From: Pseudomonas cannabina
GTDB taxonomy: Bacteria; Pseudomonadota; Gammaproteobacteria; Pseudomonadales; Pseudomonadaceae
Assembly: GCF_900100365.1 (NCBI RefSeq)
Contig: NZ_FNKU01000001.1
Span: 2,976,001 to 3,040,000, forward strand
DNA length: 64,000 nt
Direction: 5' to 3'
In this document: piece after piece, positions 18,393-27,058 of the stretch
How the letters are laid out: every line of letters starts with the position of its first letter
Position numbering within the stretch: position 1 is the stretch's first letter
Position numbers and translations under genes: made by a program
The notes under the pieces: generated by a model
What the model was told of the DNA's origin: nothing
The model's input: the letters and a program-made list of their open reading frames with translations, nothing else
Database searches by the model: none

Positions 18393-18986
18393 TCAACCGC
18401 CGTGATTACGTTGATACGTTTCGCTGCCCATCGCTTGAATCTGGCCCTCGATCAAAGCATCGAAGGGCTTCAGCAGGGCCTCATAGGAGGCAGGTGCTTC
18501 CAGCGCTTGCAAGGCATGCACGATCGCCTCCAGCGTCGACAACGCATCCGGGCCCGGCGCTTTACGCAGCCGATAGCGCGTCGCGGGCACGTCACGCAGG
18601 CTGACGCGCGGCAATGCCGCCAGCAACGGGTTGAGGTGCAGCATTTTTCGCACTTTGCGCCAGGTGCCATCCGGCACGACCAGCAGCATCGGCAGCGAAT
18701 CACCGGCATAAGGCGTCAGTGTTTCGGCAGTTTCGCCTGGAAACAGCAGCCGCGCCCGGTAGCCGGGCGGGTTCAACAGCGTGTGCAGATCGTCGAATAC
18801 CTCGCCAGTGCGCAACGCTGCATTGACCAGCCCCAACGCGGCCAGCCGCGCGGTGTTCAGCGCGTGATTGACCTCACCGGGATGTTGCAGGATCAACACG
18901 CGGGTGCGACTACCCAACTGCGGGATCAATGCGCACAGACAATAGGCAGTCGGGCGCAGACAGCGTTCACAACGGGCACGGGACAT
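18393..18986 (-). CDS. DTW-domain tRNA-uridine aminocarboxypropyltransferase
   Basis: The 197-aa protein belongs to the DTW family, which includes TapT, the enzyme placing acp3U in tRNA. It begins with a zinc-binding cluster RCERCLRPTAYCLC, followed by QHPGEVNHALNTARLA, the DTW-site VVPDGTWRKVRKM and a basic loop TRYRLRKAPG. The start MSRARCERC has a GAGAGAA upstream; the frame continues 12 codons further without a better site. Whether it is TapT or a DTW paralogue of unknown target cannot be decided here. Confidence 0.88.
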   Translation of the reverse strand: MSRARCERCLRPTAYCLCALIPQLGSRTRVLILQHPGEVNHALNTARLAALGLVNAALRTGEVFDDLHTLLNPPGYRARLLFPGETAETLTPYAGDSLPMLLVVPDGTWRKVRKMLHLNPLLAALPRVSLRDVPATRYRLRKAPGPDALSTLEAIVHALQALEAPASYEALLKPFDALIEGQIQAMGSETYQRNHGG

Positions 18987-19227
18987 CGATTCTCTCTCGG
19001 GCAGCCCTGCGGCAAGGGTCAACAGCGCAGATCCGCATCAGCGGCAGGGATGGCGAGCGGCTCGTGCAGCCCACCGCCTGTCGAACAATCGCGCAGTTTA
19101 AACAACTTCACTCACTTGCGCCCCCGCAATCCCGGGTCGTGCCGCCTATTTGAACTAATCTGAACGGTCCAAGCTGGTGACGTGATGTACGCCTGCCTAA
19201 TCCTGAAGATCACTATCAGGAGTACTC

Positions 19228-19536
19228 ATGAATCGCGCGGCAATTAAACAGAGTGTGTTTGACACGCTGGGCATCATCCTGGTGGACAAATCCGAAATTC
19301 GCGAAGATGCCACGTTTGAGGACTTGGTTCTGGATAACGAAGACATCAAGGAGCTGCTCGATACACTGGGAAAAAAGTTCGGTTTCACGTTCCCTGACTT
19401 CATAACGACGCAAACCACCGCACTGACCATGGTGGTGGACATGATTCTGTTGCTGGGACGGGAATCGGGACGAGAGACGCCATCGAACGAGGGCAAGAAA
19501 AGTCGGACAAGAACAAAGCCGAGGCATCGGCATTGA
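19228..19536 (+). CDS. acyl-carrier-protein-like protein lacking the phosphopantetheine serine
   Basis: The 102-aa protein has the length, acidic character and four-helix spacing of an acyl carrier protein (start MNRAAIKQSVFDTLGIIL, third-helix region KKFGFTFPDF). Where carriers have DSL with the modified serine, this one reads VLDNEDIKELLDTL, so no serine is available for 4'-phosphopantetheine. After residue 85 there is a basic tail (GKKSRTRTKPRHRH) that is unusual for a carrier. AGGAG precedes the ATG. It may be a non-acylated regulatory or structural relative; no partner synthase lies nearby. Confidence 0.75.
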   Translation: MNRAAIKQSVFDTLGIILVDKSEIREDATFEDLVLDNEDIKELLDTLGKKFGFTFPDFITTQTTALTMVVDMILLLGRESGRETPSNEGKKSRTRTKPRHRH

Positions 19537-19629
19537 GTCAATATCTACTGCCGGGACGCCCTTTACGCCCCGCTGCGATACTTGAGGTGACTAAGCATGC
19601 GCCCCGGTGGACCGGGTGAAGCGAAACGT

Positions 19630-19752
19630 TTAGCGGCGTGGGCGACGACGGTTATCGTCGGCACGAACCGGAATGGGCTGCAGTTTAGGTCTTTCGATAA
19701 GACCCAGCGCAACGCCCAGATCATGAAGCCACTCTTGCAACTTGCTATTCAT
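19630..19752 (-). CDS. small conserved-looking protein, 40 aa
   Basis: A 40-codon frame on the minus strand encodes MNSKLQEWLHDLGVALGLIE followed by a proline-rich stretch and an Arg-rich end (DDNRRRPRR). An AAGGGGG site lies 4 bases before the ATG. The layout (amphipathic helix, then PIPVR-type linker and basic tail) matches from memory a small Pseudomonas family called PA1414-like; in P. aeruginosa that locus gives the oxygen-responsive small RNA SicX. That link is recollection, not a search result. I see no TTGAT-N4-ATCAA Anr site upstream. It converges with the carrier-like gene. Confidence 0.6.
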   Translation of the reverse strand: MNSKLQEWLHDLGVALGLIERPKLQPIPVRADDNRRRPRR

Positions 19753-19951
19753 AAAGCCCCCTTGAGGGAAAAACCCGGCAGTCAATCTTTACTCATTACT
19801 CACTAATAGATCATAGAAGCAAATGAACCGTTAGCCGAGTGACACGGAAAACAATTTTCCGATGCCGCCAATGTGACATTTGTGCAGGGCCGCTTCTAGT
19901 CTTTACGACGGACGGCCTGTTACCGGACATTACACCAACGCCTCGAAGGCG

Positions 19952-21430
19952 TCACTCCGGCTGGCGAATCAGCCCTTCTCCATCGGTCATCGCTCTTTCC
20001 AGCAAGTCCGCAGGCAGGCTCTTGCTGGCACGCGCACCCAGCAACTTGAGCTGTTCGCTGCGACTGATCAGATTGCCGCGCCCCTCGGTCAGCTTGTTAC
20101 GCGCCGCCGAATAAGCTTTGTCCAGTTGCTGCAGGCGGTTACCCACCTCGTCCAGATCCTGAATGAACAGCACGAACTTGTCGTACAGCCAGCCTGCGCG
20201 CTCGGCGATTTCCCGGGCGTTCTGACTCTGTCGCTCCTGCTTCCAGAGGCTGTCGATGACGCGCAAGGTCGCCAGCAACGTGGTCGGGCTGACGATCACG
20301 ATATTGCGGTCGAACGCCTCCTGAAACAGATTGGGTTCAGCCTGCAATGCCGCCGAAAAAGCGGCTTCGATGGGCACGAACAGCAAGACGAAATCCAGGC
20401 TGTACAGCCCTTCAAGACGCTTGTAATCCTTGCCGGAGAGACCTTTGACGTGATTGCGCAGCGACAACACGTGCTGCTTCAGCGCCGCCTGACCAATCAC
20501 GTCATCGTCGGCCGACAAGTATTGCTGGTAAGCGGTCAGGCTGACCTTGGCATCGACGACCACCTGCTTGTCGCCCGGCAACATGATCAACACGTCTGGC
20601 TGAAAGCGCTCGCCGTCCGGTCCCTTGAGGTTGACCTGGGTCTGATATTCACGCCCTTTTTCCAACCCGGCATGCTCGAGCACCCGCTCCAGAATCAGCT
20701 CACCCCAATTGCCCTGAGTTTTCTGCCCTTTGAGCGCACGGGTCAGGTTGGTAGCCTCATCGCTCAGACGCAGGTTCAACTGCTGCAGACGCTCGAGTTC
20801 CTTGGCCAGCGAAAAACGCTCGCGCGCCTCGTTCTGATAGCTTTCTTCGACGCGCTTTTCGAACGACTGGATGCGCTCCTTGAGCGGCGTGAGCAATTGC
20901 CCCAATTGTTGCTGGCTGGTCTCGGCGAAACGTTGTTCCCGCTCGTCGAAAATCTTGCCTGCCAGTTCCGCAAACTGCGCACGCAATTCGTCCCGGGAGC
21001 CCTGCAAATCGTTCAGGCGTTGCTGATGGCTGTCCTGCTGCTCCCGCAACTCGGCGCTCAGCACGGCACATTGGGCATCCAGGCGACGCAGCTCGGCTTC
21101 TCTTCCGGCACGCTCGACCGTCCAGCTCTGGGCCATTTCGCGGGCATTGTAGCTTTCATCGCGCAGCAATTCGACTTCACGGCGCAGCGCGGCAAGATCA
21201 GCCTGCTTGGCGGAGTTGGCCTGCCCCAGATCGCTGACCTCATCACGGCAGGCATCCAGTTGCGCGTTAAGGCCTTCCTGAGCCATCTGCGCCATGCTCA
21301 GACGCTCGTCCAGCAAAGCGCTCTCGGCCTGACGCGACGCGAGGCGCCGCTGCATGTGCCAAAGCAGTGCCAACAATGGCAATCCTGCTGCGGCAAGCCC
21401 CAGTAACAGGCTGTTGAGGTCCAGTGCCAT
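19952..21430 (-). CDS. rmuC: DNA recombination protein RmuC
   Basis: RmuC limits inversions at short inverted repeats and has a restriction-endonuclease-like core (family knowledge). The 492-aa protein has an N-terminal membrane anchor (LLLGLAAAGLPLLALLWHM), a long coiled coil (about residues 35-185) and a C-terminal domain with GNWGELILERVLEHAGL, DVLIMLPGDKQVVVDAKVSL and LDFVLLFVPIEAAFSAAL. The start MALDLNSL has GGAG 6 bases upstream; the ATG four codons earlier is less well placed. A short GC hairpin lies 15-30 bp beyond the stop but without a T-run. Confidence 0.96.
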   Translation of the reverse strand: MALDLNSLLLGLAAAGLPLLALLWHMQRRLASRQAESALLDERLSMAQMAQEGLNAQLDACRDEVSDLGQANSAKQADLAALRREVELLRDESYNAREMAQSWTVERAGREAELRRLDAQCAVLSAELREQQDSHQQRLNDLQGSRDELRAQFAELAGKIFDEREQRFAETSQQQLGQLLTPLKERIQSFEKRVEESYQNEARERFSLAKELERLQQLNLRLSDEATNLTRALKGQKTQGNWGELILERVLEHAGLEKGREYQTQVNLKGPDGERFQPDVLIMLPGDKQVVVDAKVSLTAYQQYLSADDDVIGQAALKQHVLSLRNHVKGLSGKDYKRLEGLYSLDFVLLFVPIEAAFSAALQAEPNLFQEAFDRNIVIVSPTTLLATLRVIDSLWKQERQSQNAREIAERAGWLYDKFVLFIQDLDEVGNRLQQLDKAYSAARNKLTEGRGNLISRSEQLKLLGARASKSLPADLLERAMTDGEGLIRQPE

Positions 21431-22065
21431 TAAAGACTCCATGCAGGCTGAATCGTCGCCAGCGGCAGTGTGATGAAAGCGTGGATAGTGCAGTAGAAAC
21501 GGCCTCTCAGGCGAGGCGAGATCACAGGCGGGGGCAAATCGGGGGGTAGGATTCTACGCACTTTCGCTGCCACGCACAGCCCCCATTTTGGGGACATTTG
21601 ATTCGGGACAATCCACAGAAGCTGTGGATAACTCAGTGGACAACCCCCCTTTAACCTCCGCAAACGTAGACGGGATGGGGCCTGCACTCAAACTGACGAT
21701 TTTTTCACCAGCTAAAAAAAAACGATGTTTTTCATTGACTTAATAATTCACCATCATAAATCAAACCCTTAGCCACGCTTGTGACAGTGATGTGGCAGCT
21801 TGTGCAGCTAATGTGCACAATTCACCGCCATGGCCTTTTCCAGTCATTTCACACACGTACGCAAAAAGGCTCAATTGCGGCGAATTCTCAATGAATACGC
21901 GGCCCACAGCCCTGTTTTTGCGACAGGAAATTCCATTCTGCATTCGCCTGTTTCATACTCCGCGCCAGCCGTGGAAGCCGCCAGGGCGAAAAATTGCGCT
22001 TGTTGCAGTAAAAGGCCTGCCTGAAGGCTTTATCGCCAGTCACTATCGATTCAGTAAAGGGATCC
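21431..22065. other. gene-poor spacer between rmuC and a small membrane protein gene
   Basis: This 635-bp stretch holds no gene I can support. Overlapping frames at 21792-22250 and 21888-22133 contradict each other and look random. At 21611-21629 there is an inverted repeat ATCCACAG-aag-CTGTGGAT whose right arm is a DnaA-box-like TGTGGATAA. An AT-rich patch lies at 21700-21765 and could hold promoters. Confidence 0.4.
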
Positions 22066-22371
22066 ATGAAGGAGATATCGAAGTTCTTCTTGCTGCTGAT
22101 GGCCGTCTGCGTCATCGCCCTCGCAACCAGCATCGTTCTGCCCCCACCGGACGGCGGCGTTTTTGCCTATACCGTGCTGTTGTCTGCCATCGCTCTGATG
22201 CTGATCATCAGCAGCGGCCTGAGCAAAGGGCGTATCAACGAGTCCGGTGACATCATGCGCGCCATCAGAGATCGACACCCGCTGCGCCTGACCATCGCCG
22301 CCTACGTGCTCGGATGCTCGATGGTCGCGTCTGCAACGGTGCTTATCTACCGACTGGCCGGGCACTGGTAA
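22066..22371 (+). CDS. small inner-membrane protein, unknown
   Basis: The 101-aa protein has three hydrophobic segments: residues about 6-25 (FFLLLMAVCVIALATSIVL), 33-50 (AYTVLLSAIALMLIISSG) and 75-95 (IAAYVLGCSMVASATVLIY), separated by a charged loop (SKGRINESGDIMRAIRDRHP). AAGGGATC precedes the ATG. I do not recognise a family. No neighbour suggests a role. Confidence 0.65.
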   Translation: MKEISKFFLLLMAVCVIALATSIVLPPPDGGVFAYTVLLSAIALMLIISSGLSKGRINESGDIMRAIRDRHPLRLTIAAYVLGCSMVASATVLIYRLAGHW

Positions 22372-22853
22372 ATTTATTTCGACCGCCTCTTGCAATGATC
22401 GAACAGCGCAGATAGTATCGCCGCTGTTAGTACCAAGCTGAAAATCAATTCCGGTCGACACGTCCCCCGACAGACACTCCTCCATGCGACGAGAATGTTG
22501 GCAACAAGGGATCGACCACCTCGATGGTTTCCAGGCATGAACCTTTAGCACTCATTCGCCACATTAGACGACAGTGCAGAAACGGCGCTCATGGCCTGCT
22601 TCAACCAGCCTGCAATTGATCAGGATCTTCACCCGGAGCGTAGAACCTTTGCTCCTGTTGTGCTGCCTGCCCTCCTAAGTACCTACCGGTCAGCCAGAGC
22701 GCCATACGATAAAAGTGCGCTTAAACTGCCTGTCTTTGTTCCAGTCAGGTTCTCCGCCCAGCCAGGCTTTTATATCAAATGTCGGCCCGCGTTTACTGGA
22801 ATCTTTATTTATGCACGGTATTGTTCCGTGTTGTTTCAGGAAACACCTTGATT
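22372..22853. other. spacer, nothing clear
   Basis: 482 bp between two small genes. Short frames are present (for example 22591-22851) but have no convincing ribosome site or family resemblance. The region probably carries the promoter of the next gene; I could not assign it. Confidence 0.35.
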
Positions 22854-23072
22854 ATGAATACTCAAAGTCAACACGCTATTCACACGCTTACCCATGCGTT
22901 TGCCCCGATGAACTGCCTGATCATGGCCGCTCGCAAAGGCTGCTTCAGTTTCACCATTGTCAACGAACACGGCATCGCTCGTCACAGCGAACGCCTGTAC
23001 CCCGATCAATATGCAAGCGCAGAGCCGCTGCAGGCCGTGATCGAGCGTACTCGTCAGGCGCTCGTTGCCTGA
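22854..23072 (+). CDS. small hypothetical protein, 72 aa
   Basis: The protein begins MNTQSQHAIHTLTHAFAPMN and continues with ARKGCFSFTIVNEHGIARHSERLYPDQY, ending in a helix (LQAVIERTRQALVA). It looks like a compact soluble alpha-beta protein; I do not know the family. The start was set at this ATG rather than 25 codons earlier because the upstream extension lacks coding character; the ribosome site (AGGA at 12 bases) is weak. A strong terminator follows 30 bp after the stop, which supports this as the end of a real transcription unit. Confidence 0.6.
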   Translation: MNTQSQHAIHTLTHAFAPMNCLIMAARKGCFSFTIVNEHGIARHSERLYPDQYASAEPLQAVIERTRQALVA

Positions 23073-23102
23073 CAGCGGTGATGTTCTGAGCGAACGCGTC
23101 TG

Positions 23103-23133
23103 AAAAGCCCCGCCCTGCAAGGCGGGGCTTTTT
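23103..23133 (+). terminator. rho-independent terminator
   Basis: A stem AAAGCCCCGCC with loop CTGCAA and GGCGGGGCTTT is followed by T residues. It ends the small gene at 22854-23072. Confidence 0.9.
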
Positions 23134-23422
23134 ATTGTGCGTCCTTTAAGGAAGGTCTGAAAAAGCCTTTTCTTCAAAAGTCGAAGCCAGTAAATACAGG
23201 CGCTCCAGCCCGGTTCCTCTCCAAAAAAATGGGCTTTTTCAGAGGATACTTAATGATTGGATCGGCAGACGCATATACACCAGAGCTTCGCCAAAAATAA
23301 AATCCCTACTGCCCTATCACGATTGTCCTACAAGAATAGCTCTAAATCGGGCTCCTCAGCCTATAGCGCGCCGTCGAAAATGTTGGTAATTTTCCAGCGG
23401 TGAACAACAAGGAGTTCTAATA

Positions 23423-24706
23423 ATGAAAATAATGACAAAAACACTTAACCGGACAACGCTTGGGCTCGCTCTGGGTCTCGCGTCTTCTCAACTGCTCGCT
23501 GCCGGCTTCGCCCTCAACGAACAAAGTATCAGCGGCATGGGCACCGGTTTCGCAGGTCGCTCCTCTTCAGCCGATGATGCCAGCACTGTGTTTGGCAACC
23601 CAGCCGGCATGTCCCGTCTCAAACGCGAACAAATCAGCGTAGGCGCCGCAGCGGTGATCGCCAAGACCGACATCGACAACGGTCGTGGCACTTTCGGCGG
23701 CAGCAACGACGGTGACATGGTTCCCGTGGTTGGCGTGCCGATGGGCTACTACGTAAAACCTATCGACGATCATTGGGCATTCGGCCTGGGCGTGTACGTA
23801 CCGTTCGGCCTGGTCACTGATTATGAAAAAGGCTTCGCAGGTCGCTACTGGGGTGACAAGAGTCACGTCCAGGTGGTCACCTTCCAGCCGACTGTCAGCT
23901 ACGCCTTCAATGACAAGGTTTCCATCGGATTCGGCCCGACCATCAACCGCATCGCTGGCGAGCTGACCTCGGCCACGCTGAACGCCCGAAGCCCTGGCCG
24001 CAATGACGGCAAGGTGAAGATCGAAGGCGATGACACCGCTATCGGCTTCAATGCGGGCATTCTGGTGCAGGCGACTGACACCACGCGCCTGGGCCTGACC
24101 TACCATTCCAAGGTCGATTACAAGCTTGACGGCAAGACCAAGATCGAGGGGTCGGGCTTTGGCGGTTTCTCCGGTCAGAAATACGACGCTTCGCTGGACA
24201 TCTCGACACCTGAGTCGGTTGACCTCTCCGTCACCCAGAAAATCGATGAAAACTGGACCGTCTACGCAGGCAGTACCTGGACTCGCTGGAGTCGCCTGCA
24301 AGACATAACCGTCAACAACGACGGCGTCCCTGCCCTGTTGGGCGGTTCGAATGGCGCTATCGGCACTATCACCGAAGAACAGAACTGGCATAACACCTGG
24401 GCTCACGCCATCGGTGCTTCGTACAAGGTCAATAAAGAGTGGACCCTGCGTACCGGCTTCTCGGTCGATCAGTCGCCAACCAACAATAACAACCGTTCTC
24501 CACGCATCCCGACTGGCGATCGCAAGATCATCAGCTTCGGCGCTGGCTGGAGCCCGAGTGACGAGCTGACCATCGATGTGGCGTACTCGTACCTGCGTGA
24601 AGATGAAACCAAGATCCGCGACAGCAGCCCGACCAAACAGTCGTACAGTGCCGACTACCGCAACACGGCGCACGGCCTGGGTACTTCGGTTACCTATCGT
24701 TTCTGA
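23423..24706 (+). CDS. FadL-family outer-membrane transport protein
   Basis: The 427-aa protein has a signal peptide (about residues 1-27, ending SSQLLA-AGFALNE) and the FadL/TodX beta-barrel layout: the N-terminal plug starts with GFALNEQSISGMGTGFAG, followed by FGNPAGMSRL, and the last strand ends TSVTYRF with terminal Phe, the usual outer-membrane assembly signal. FadL proteins move long-chain fatty acids or other hydrophobic compounds across the outer membrane. AAGGAG lies 8 bases before the ATG, and a strong terminator follows. Substrate specificity (uptake or export) cannot be read from this sequence. Confidence 0.93.
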   Translation: MKIMTKTLNRTTLGLALGLASSQLLAAGFALNEQSISGMGTGFAGRSSSADDASTVFGNPAGMSRLKREQISVGAAAVIAKTDIDNGRGTFGGSNDGDMVPVVGVPMGYYVKPIDDHWAFGLGVYVPFGLVTDYEKGFAGRYWGDKSHVQVVTFQPTVSYAFNDKVSIGFGPTINRIAGELTSATLNARSPGRNDGKVKIEGDDTAIGFNAGILVQATDTTRLGLTYHSKVDYKLDGKTKIEGSGFGGFSGQKYDASLDISTPESVDLSVTQKIDENWTVYAGSTWTRWSRLQDITVNNDGVPALLGGSNGAIGTITEEQNWHNTWAHAIGASYKVNKEWTLRTGFSVDQSPTNNNNRSPRIPTGDRKIISFGAGWSPSDELTIDVAYSYLREDETKIRDSSPTKQSYSADYRNTAHGLGTSVTYRF

Positions 24707-24724
24707 TAGGCAATTGCCAAGCTG

Positions 24725-24762
24725 AAAAAAAGCCCGCGACCGGTAATGGTTGCGGGCTTTTT
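24725..24762 (+). terminator. rho-independent terminator after the FadL-family gene
   Basis: Stem AAAAAGCCCGC / GCGGGCTTTTT with a 14-base loop and T-run, 20 bp beyond the stop codon. Confidence 0.9.
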
Positions 24763-24796
24763 GTTGCGCGCCTGGTGTACTCAGGCCTGCATTGCT

Positions 24797-24980
24797 TGAC
24801 TATCGTGCCGACGCTCCGCGCTGCATGCAGTTCTGGACGCTCTGCGTCCTCTTTGTGGCGCTGCGCGTCACACAGCGGTTCTGCGAGGTCAGCTGGATAT
24901 ATTTACGGCCCGACTTCGCCCTGACACTGGTCCGAGGGTCGCACTCTGTGTCGTCAGCGCCAACGCGATAAAAAGCACCG
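24797..24980. repeat. short, internally deleted copy of an intergenic repeat element
   Basis: The stretch contains ACTATCGTGCCGACGCTCCG, GTTCTGGACGCTCTGCGTCC, GCGTCACACAGCGGTTCTGC and CGCACTCTGTGTCGTCAG in the same order as the longer element at 37672-38043, but lacks the middle, including the second arm of the 20-bp inverted repeat (only a variant of the first arm, CCCTGACACTGGTCCGAGGG, remains). It occupies the space between the FadL-type gene and gpx. Confidence 0.8.
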
Positions 24981-25020
24981 CTAAGGGCAGGACATGACAC
25001 CGTATTCATACCCCCACTCC

Positions 25021-25572
25021 CTAAGGCTTCGACGCAATCGCTTTTTCAATCGCTGCAATCAGCTCAGGATCGTCCGGTTTGGTAATGCTGGAAAAATTGG
25101 CCACTACTTTGCCTTGGCGATCCACGACGTATTTGTAGAAGTTCCAGCGTGGCGCGCTGCTTTGTTCGGCCAGCACTTTGAACAGGTGGGTGGCATCGTC
25201 ACCGCGCACGGGCTGTGGCTCGGTCATAGTGAAGGTCACGCCGTAGTTGACGTAGCAAACCTTGGCGGTTTCTTCACCGTCTTTGGCTTCTTGTTTGAAG
25301 TCGTTGGACGGCACGCCGAGCACTTCGAGCCCCTGCCCTTTGTAGCGCTGGCTCAGTTCTTCAAGCCCTTTGAACTGCGGGGCGAAGCCACAGAAGCTGG
25401 CGGTATTGACCACCACCAGCGGCTTGCCGGCGAAGCGTTTGCACAGGTCGATGTTTTCCTTGGCGCGCAGCTTCGGCAGTTCGCCTTGCAGCAACGGCGG
25501 GCAGTCGGCGGCCATTGCCGCGCCGCTCATGGCCAGCAGCAGAAGAGGGATCGAAACAAAGCGAATTTTCAT
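25021..25572 (-). CDS. glutathione peroxidase-family protein, exported
   Basis: The 183-aa protein has a signal peptide ([21 protein letters not shown], cleavage before ADCPP), so it should be periplasmic. The thiol peroxidase core shows the catalytic Cys in [18 protein letters not shown], then [10 protein letters not shown] with an asparagine in the usual Gln/Asn motif, and [12 protein letters not shown] with the conserved Trp and Asn. It reduces hydroperoxides, using thioredoxin or glutathione. The start is the second of two adjacent ATGs (25572), 7 bases after AGGGA; the first is 25575. It is the last gene of the leftward group after the MFS gene. Confidence 0.92.
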   Translation of the reverse strand: MKIRFVSIPLLLLAMSGAAMAADCPPLLQGELPKLRAKENIDLCKRFAGKPLVVVNTASFCGFAPQFKGLEELSQRYKGQGLEVLGVPSNDFKQEAKDGEETAKVCYVNYGVTFTMTEPQPVRGDDATHLFKVLAEQSSAPRWNFYKYVVDRQGKVVANFSSITKPDDPELIAAIEKAIASKP

Positions 25573-25633
25573 CATGGCGTCCCTGAAGAGTGTTGTCGTC
25601 TGCCGACACGCTACCCCAAGCCATGCCGTCTGC

Positions 25634-25756
25634 CTAGCAGGCACCCAGGCCCAATTGCAGTGCCGCCAACCCGACCTGTTGCCAGCCCCACCAGACCAAC
25701 CCCAACAACACCGCACCCGCCAGCACGGCAGACAGTAATGGCCAGCGCCCGCTCAT
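25634..25756 (-). CDS. 40-aa single-span membrane protein coupled to the MFS gene
   Basis: A 40-codon frame whose ATG overlaps the stop of the MFS gene (ATGA, 25753-25756). The product starts [20 protein letters not shown] and continues with [20 protein letters not shown], one transmembrane span rich in Gly, Leu and Trp with a C-terminal Cys. Stop-start overlap points to translational coupling with the transporter. I recall similar short proteins after this MFS gene in other pseudomonads but cannot verify it. The function is unknown; it could be a small transporter partner. Confidence 0.6.
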   Translation of the reverse strand: MSGRWPLLSAVLAGAVLLGLVWWGWQQVGLAALQLGLGAC

Positions 25757-26961
25757 GCCAGACCGCCCTGCGCCTGCAACCTGGCCACCGGGCGTTCGCG
25801 CACCGGCCAGTTAAGCGCTGCAGCGAGCAGGCTCAGCAGCACCGACACCTGCCAGATCAGGTCGTAGCTGCCGGTTCGGTCGTACACCAGACCACCCAGC
25901 CAGCCACCCAGAAATGCGCCCAACTGATGGAACAGGAAAACGATACCGCCCAGCATTGACAGGTTACGCACGCCGAACAGCGTCGCCACCGTGCCGTTGG
26001 TCAAAGGCACGGTGGACAGCCACAGCAAACCCATCGCCACGCCGAACAAGTAGGCGCTGGCCTGACTGAGCGGGACCGAAATAAATAATATGATTACCAC
26101 CGCGCGCAGCAGATAGAGCGCTGTCAGCAACCTTGGTTTGGACATGCGTCCGCCAAGCCAGCCAGCGGTGTAAGTGCCGAAGATATTGAACAGCCCGATC
26201 AGTGCCAGCACGGTGGTGCCTACTTTGGCCGGCAAGTGCTCGTCCACCAGATAAGCAGGCAGATGCACGCCGATGAACACCACCTGAAAGCCGCAGACAA
26301 AAAAGCCCAGCGCCAGCAGCCAGAACCCCGAATGCCCACAGGCCTCACGCAGCGCTTCACCGAGGGTCAATTCGACACCGGTCGATACGCTCGGCGTGTC
26401 CTTGAGCATACCCACCAGCGGCAGAATCAGCGCGACCATCACGCCCAGCACCAGCGAAGCACCCGCCCAGCCCAGCCAACTGATCAGTCCCAGTGTGCCG
26501 GGCAGCATGGCGAACTGGCCGAACGAACCTGCCGCGCTGGCAATCCCCATGCCCATGCTACGCTTCTCGGCAGGCAGCGCTCGGCCCACGACGCCGAGGA
26601 TGACCGAGAACGAGGTGCCGGACAGGCCGATGCCGATCAACAATCCCGCACTCAACGAAAGACTCAGGGGCGAATCCGCCATGCTCATGCACAGCAGCCC
26701 CACGGCATACAGGATACCGCCGACAAACACGACTTTCGCCGCGCCAAAGCGGTCCGCCAGCGCGCCGGCAAATGGCTGTGCCAGCCCCCACATCAGGTTT
26801 TGCAAGGCGATAGCGAACGCGAAGACTTCACGCCCCCAGCCAAAGTCCGCGCTCATTGGCGATAGAAACAGCCCAAAACCGTGGCGTGTGCCCAGCGATA
26901 ACGCCAGAATCAACGCGCTGCCCAACAGAATCCAGCCGCTGGTACGCCAGATCGATGTCAT
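25753..26961 (-). CDS. MFS transporter (OFA/monocarboxylate-like)
   Basis: The 402-aa protein has about 12 transmembrane helices. The loop 2-3 motif GALADRFGAAK matches the MFS signature and RHGFGLFLSPMSADFGWGRE is typical of oxalate/formate-antiporter and monocarboxylate-like members. It lies 97 bp after cobS on the same strand; in other pseudomonads a transporter also follows the cobalamin operon (from memory), but nothing in the sequence shows that it carries a cobalamin precursor. The substrate is unknown. Confidence 0.9.
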   Translation of the reverse strand: MTSIWRTSGWILLGSALILALSLGTRHGFGLFLSPMSADFGWGREVFAFAIALQNLMWGLAQPFAGALADRFGAAKVVFVGGILYAVGLLCMSMADSPLSLSLSAGLLIGIGLSGTSFSVILGVVGRALPAEKRSMGMGIASAAGSFGQFAMLPGTLGLISWLGWAGASLVLGVMVALILPLVGMLKDTPSVSTGVELTLGEALREACGHSGFWLLALGFFVCGFQVVFIGVHLPAYLVDEHLPAKVGTTVLALIGLFNIFGTYTAGWLGGRMSKPRLLTALYLLRAVVIILFISVPLSQASAYLFGVAMGLLWLSTVPLTNGTVATLFGVRNLSMLGGIVFLFHQLGAFLGGWLGGLVYDRTGSYDLIWQVSVLLSLLAAALNWPVRERPVARLQAQGGLA

Positions 26962-27058
26962 GGTTGAGCTCCCTGCACGTTGTGTTACATGATTTTACCT
27001 GCGAATCGCGAAGCTACGCGCTGCCGATAAAAGCTGTCAACCACGCATTGGCAGCGTG

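Noticed and set aside
21611..21631. DnaA-box-like TGTGGATAA with a nearby inverted copy
   Set aside because: A single box pair without AT-rich unwinding region or dnaA/dnaN neighbours does not support an origin; it is more likely a chance hairpin.
22591..22851. 86-codon frame before the 72-aa gene
   Set aside because: No ribosome site and no recognisable features; overlapping frames are equally open.
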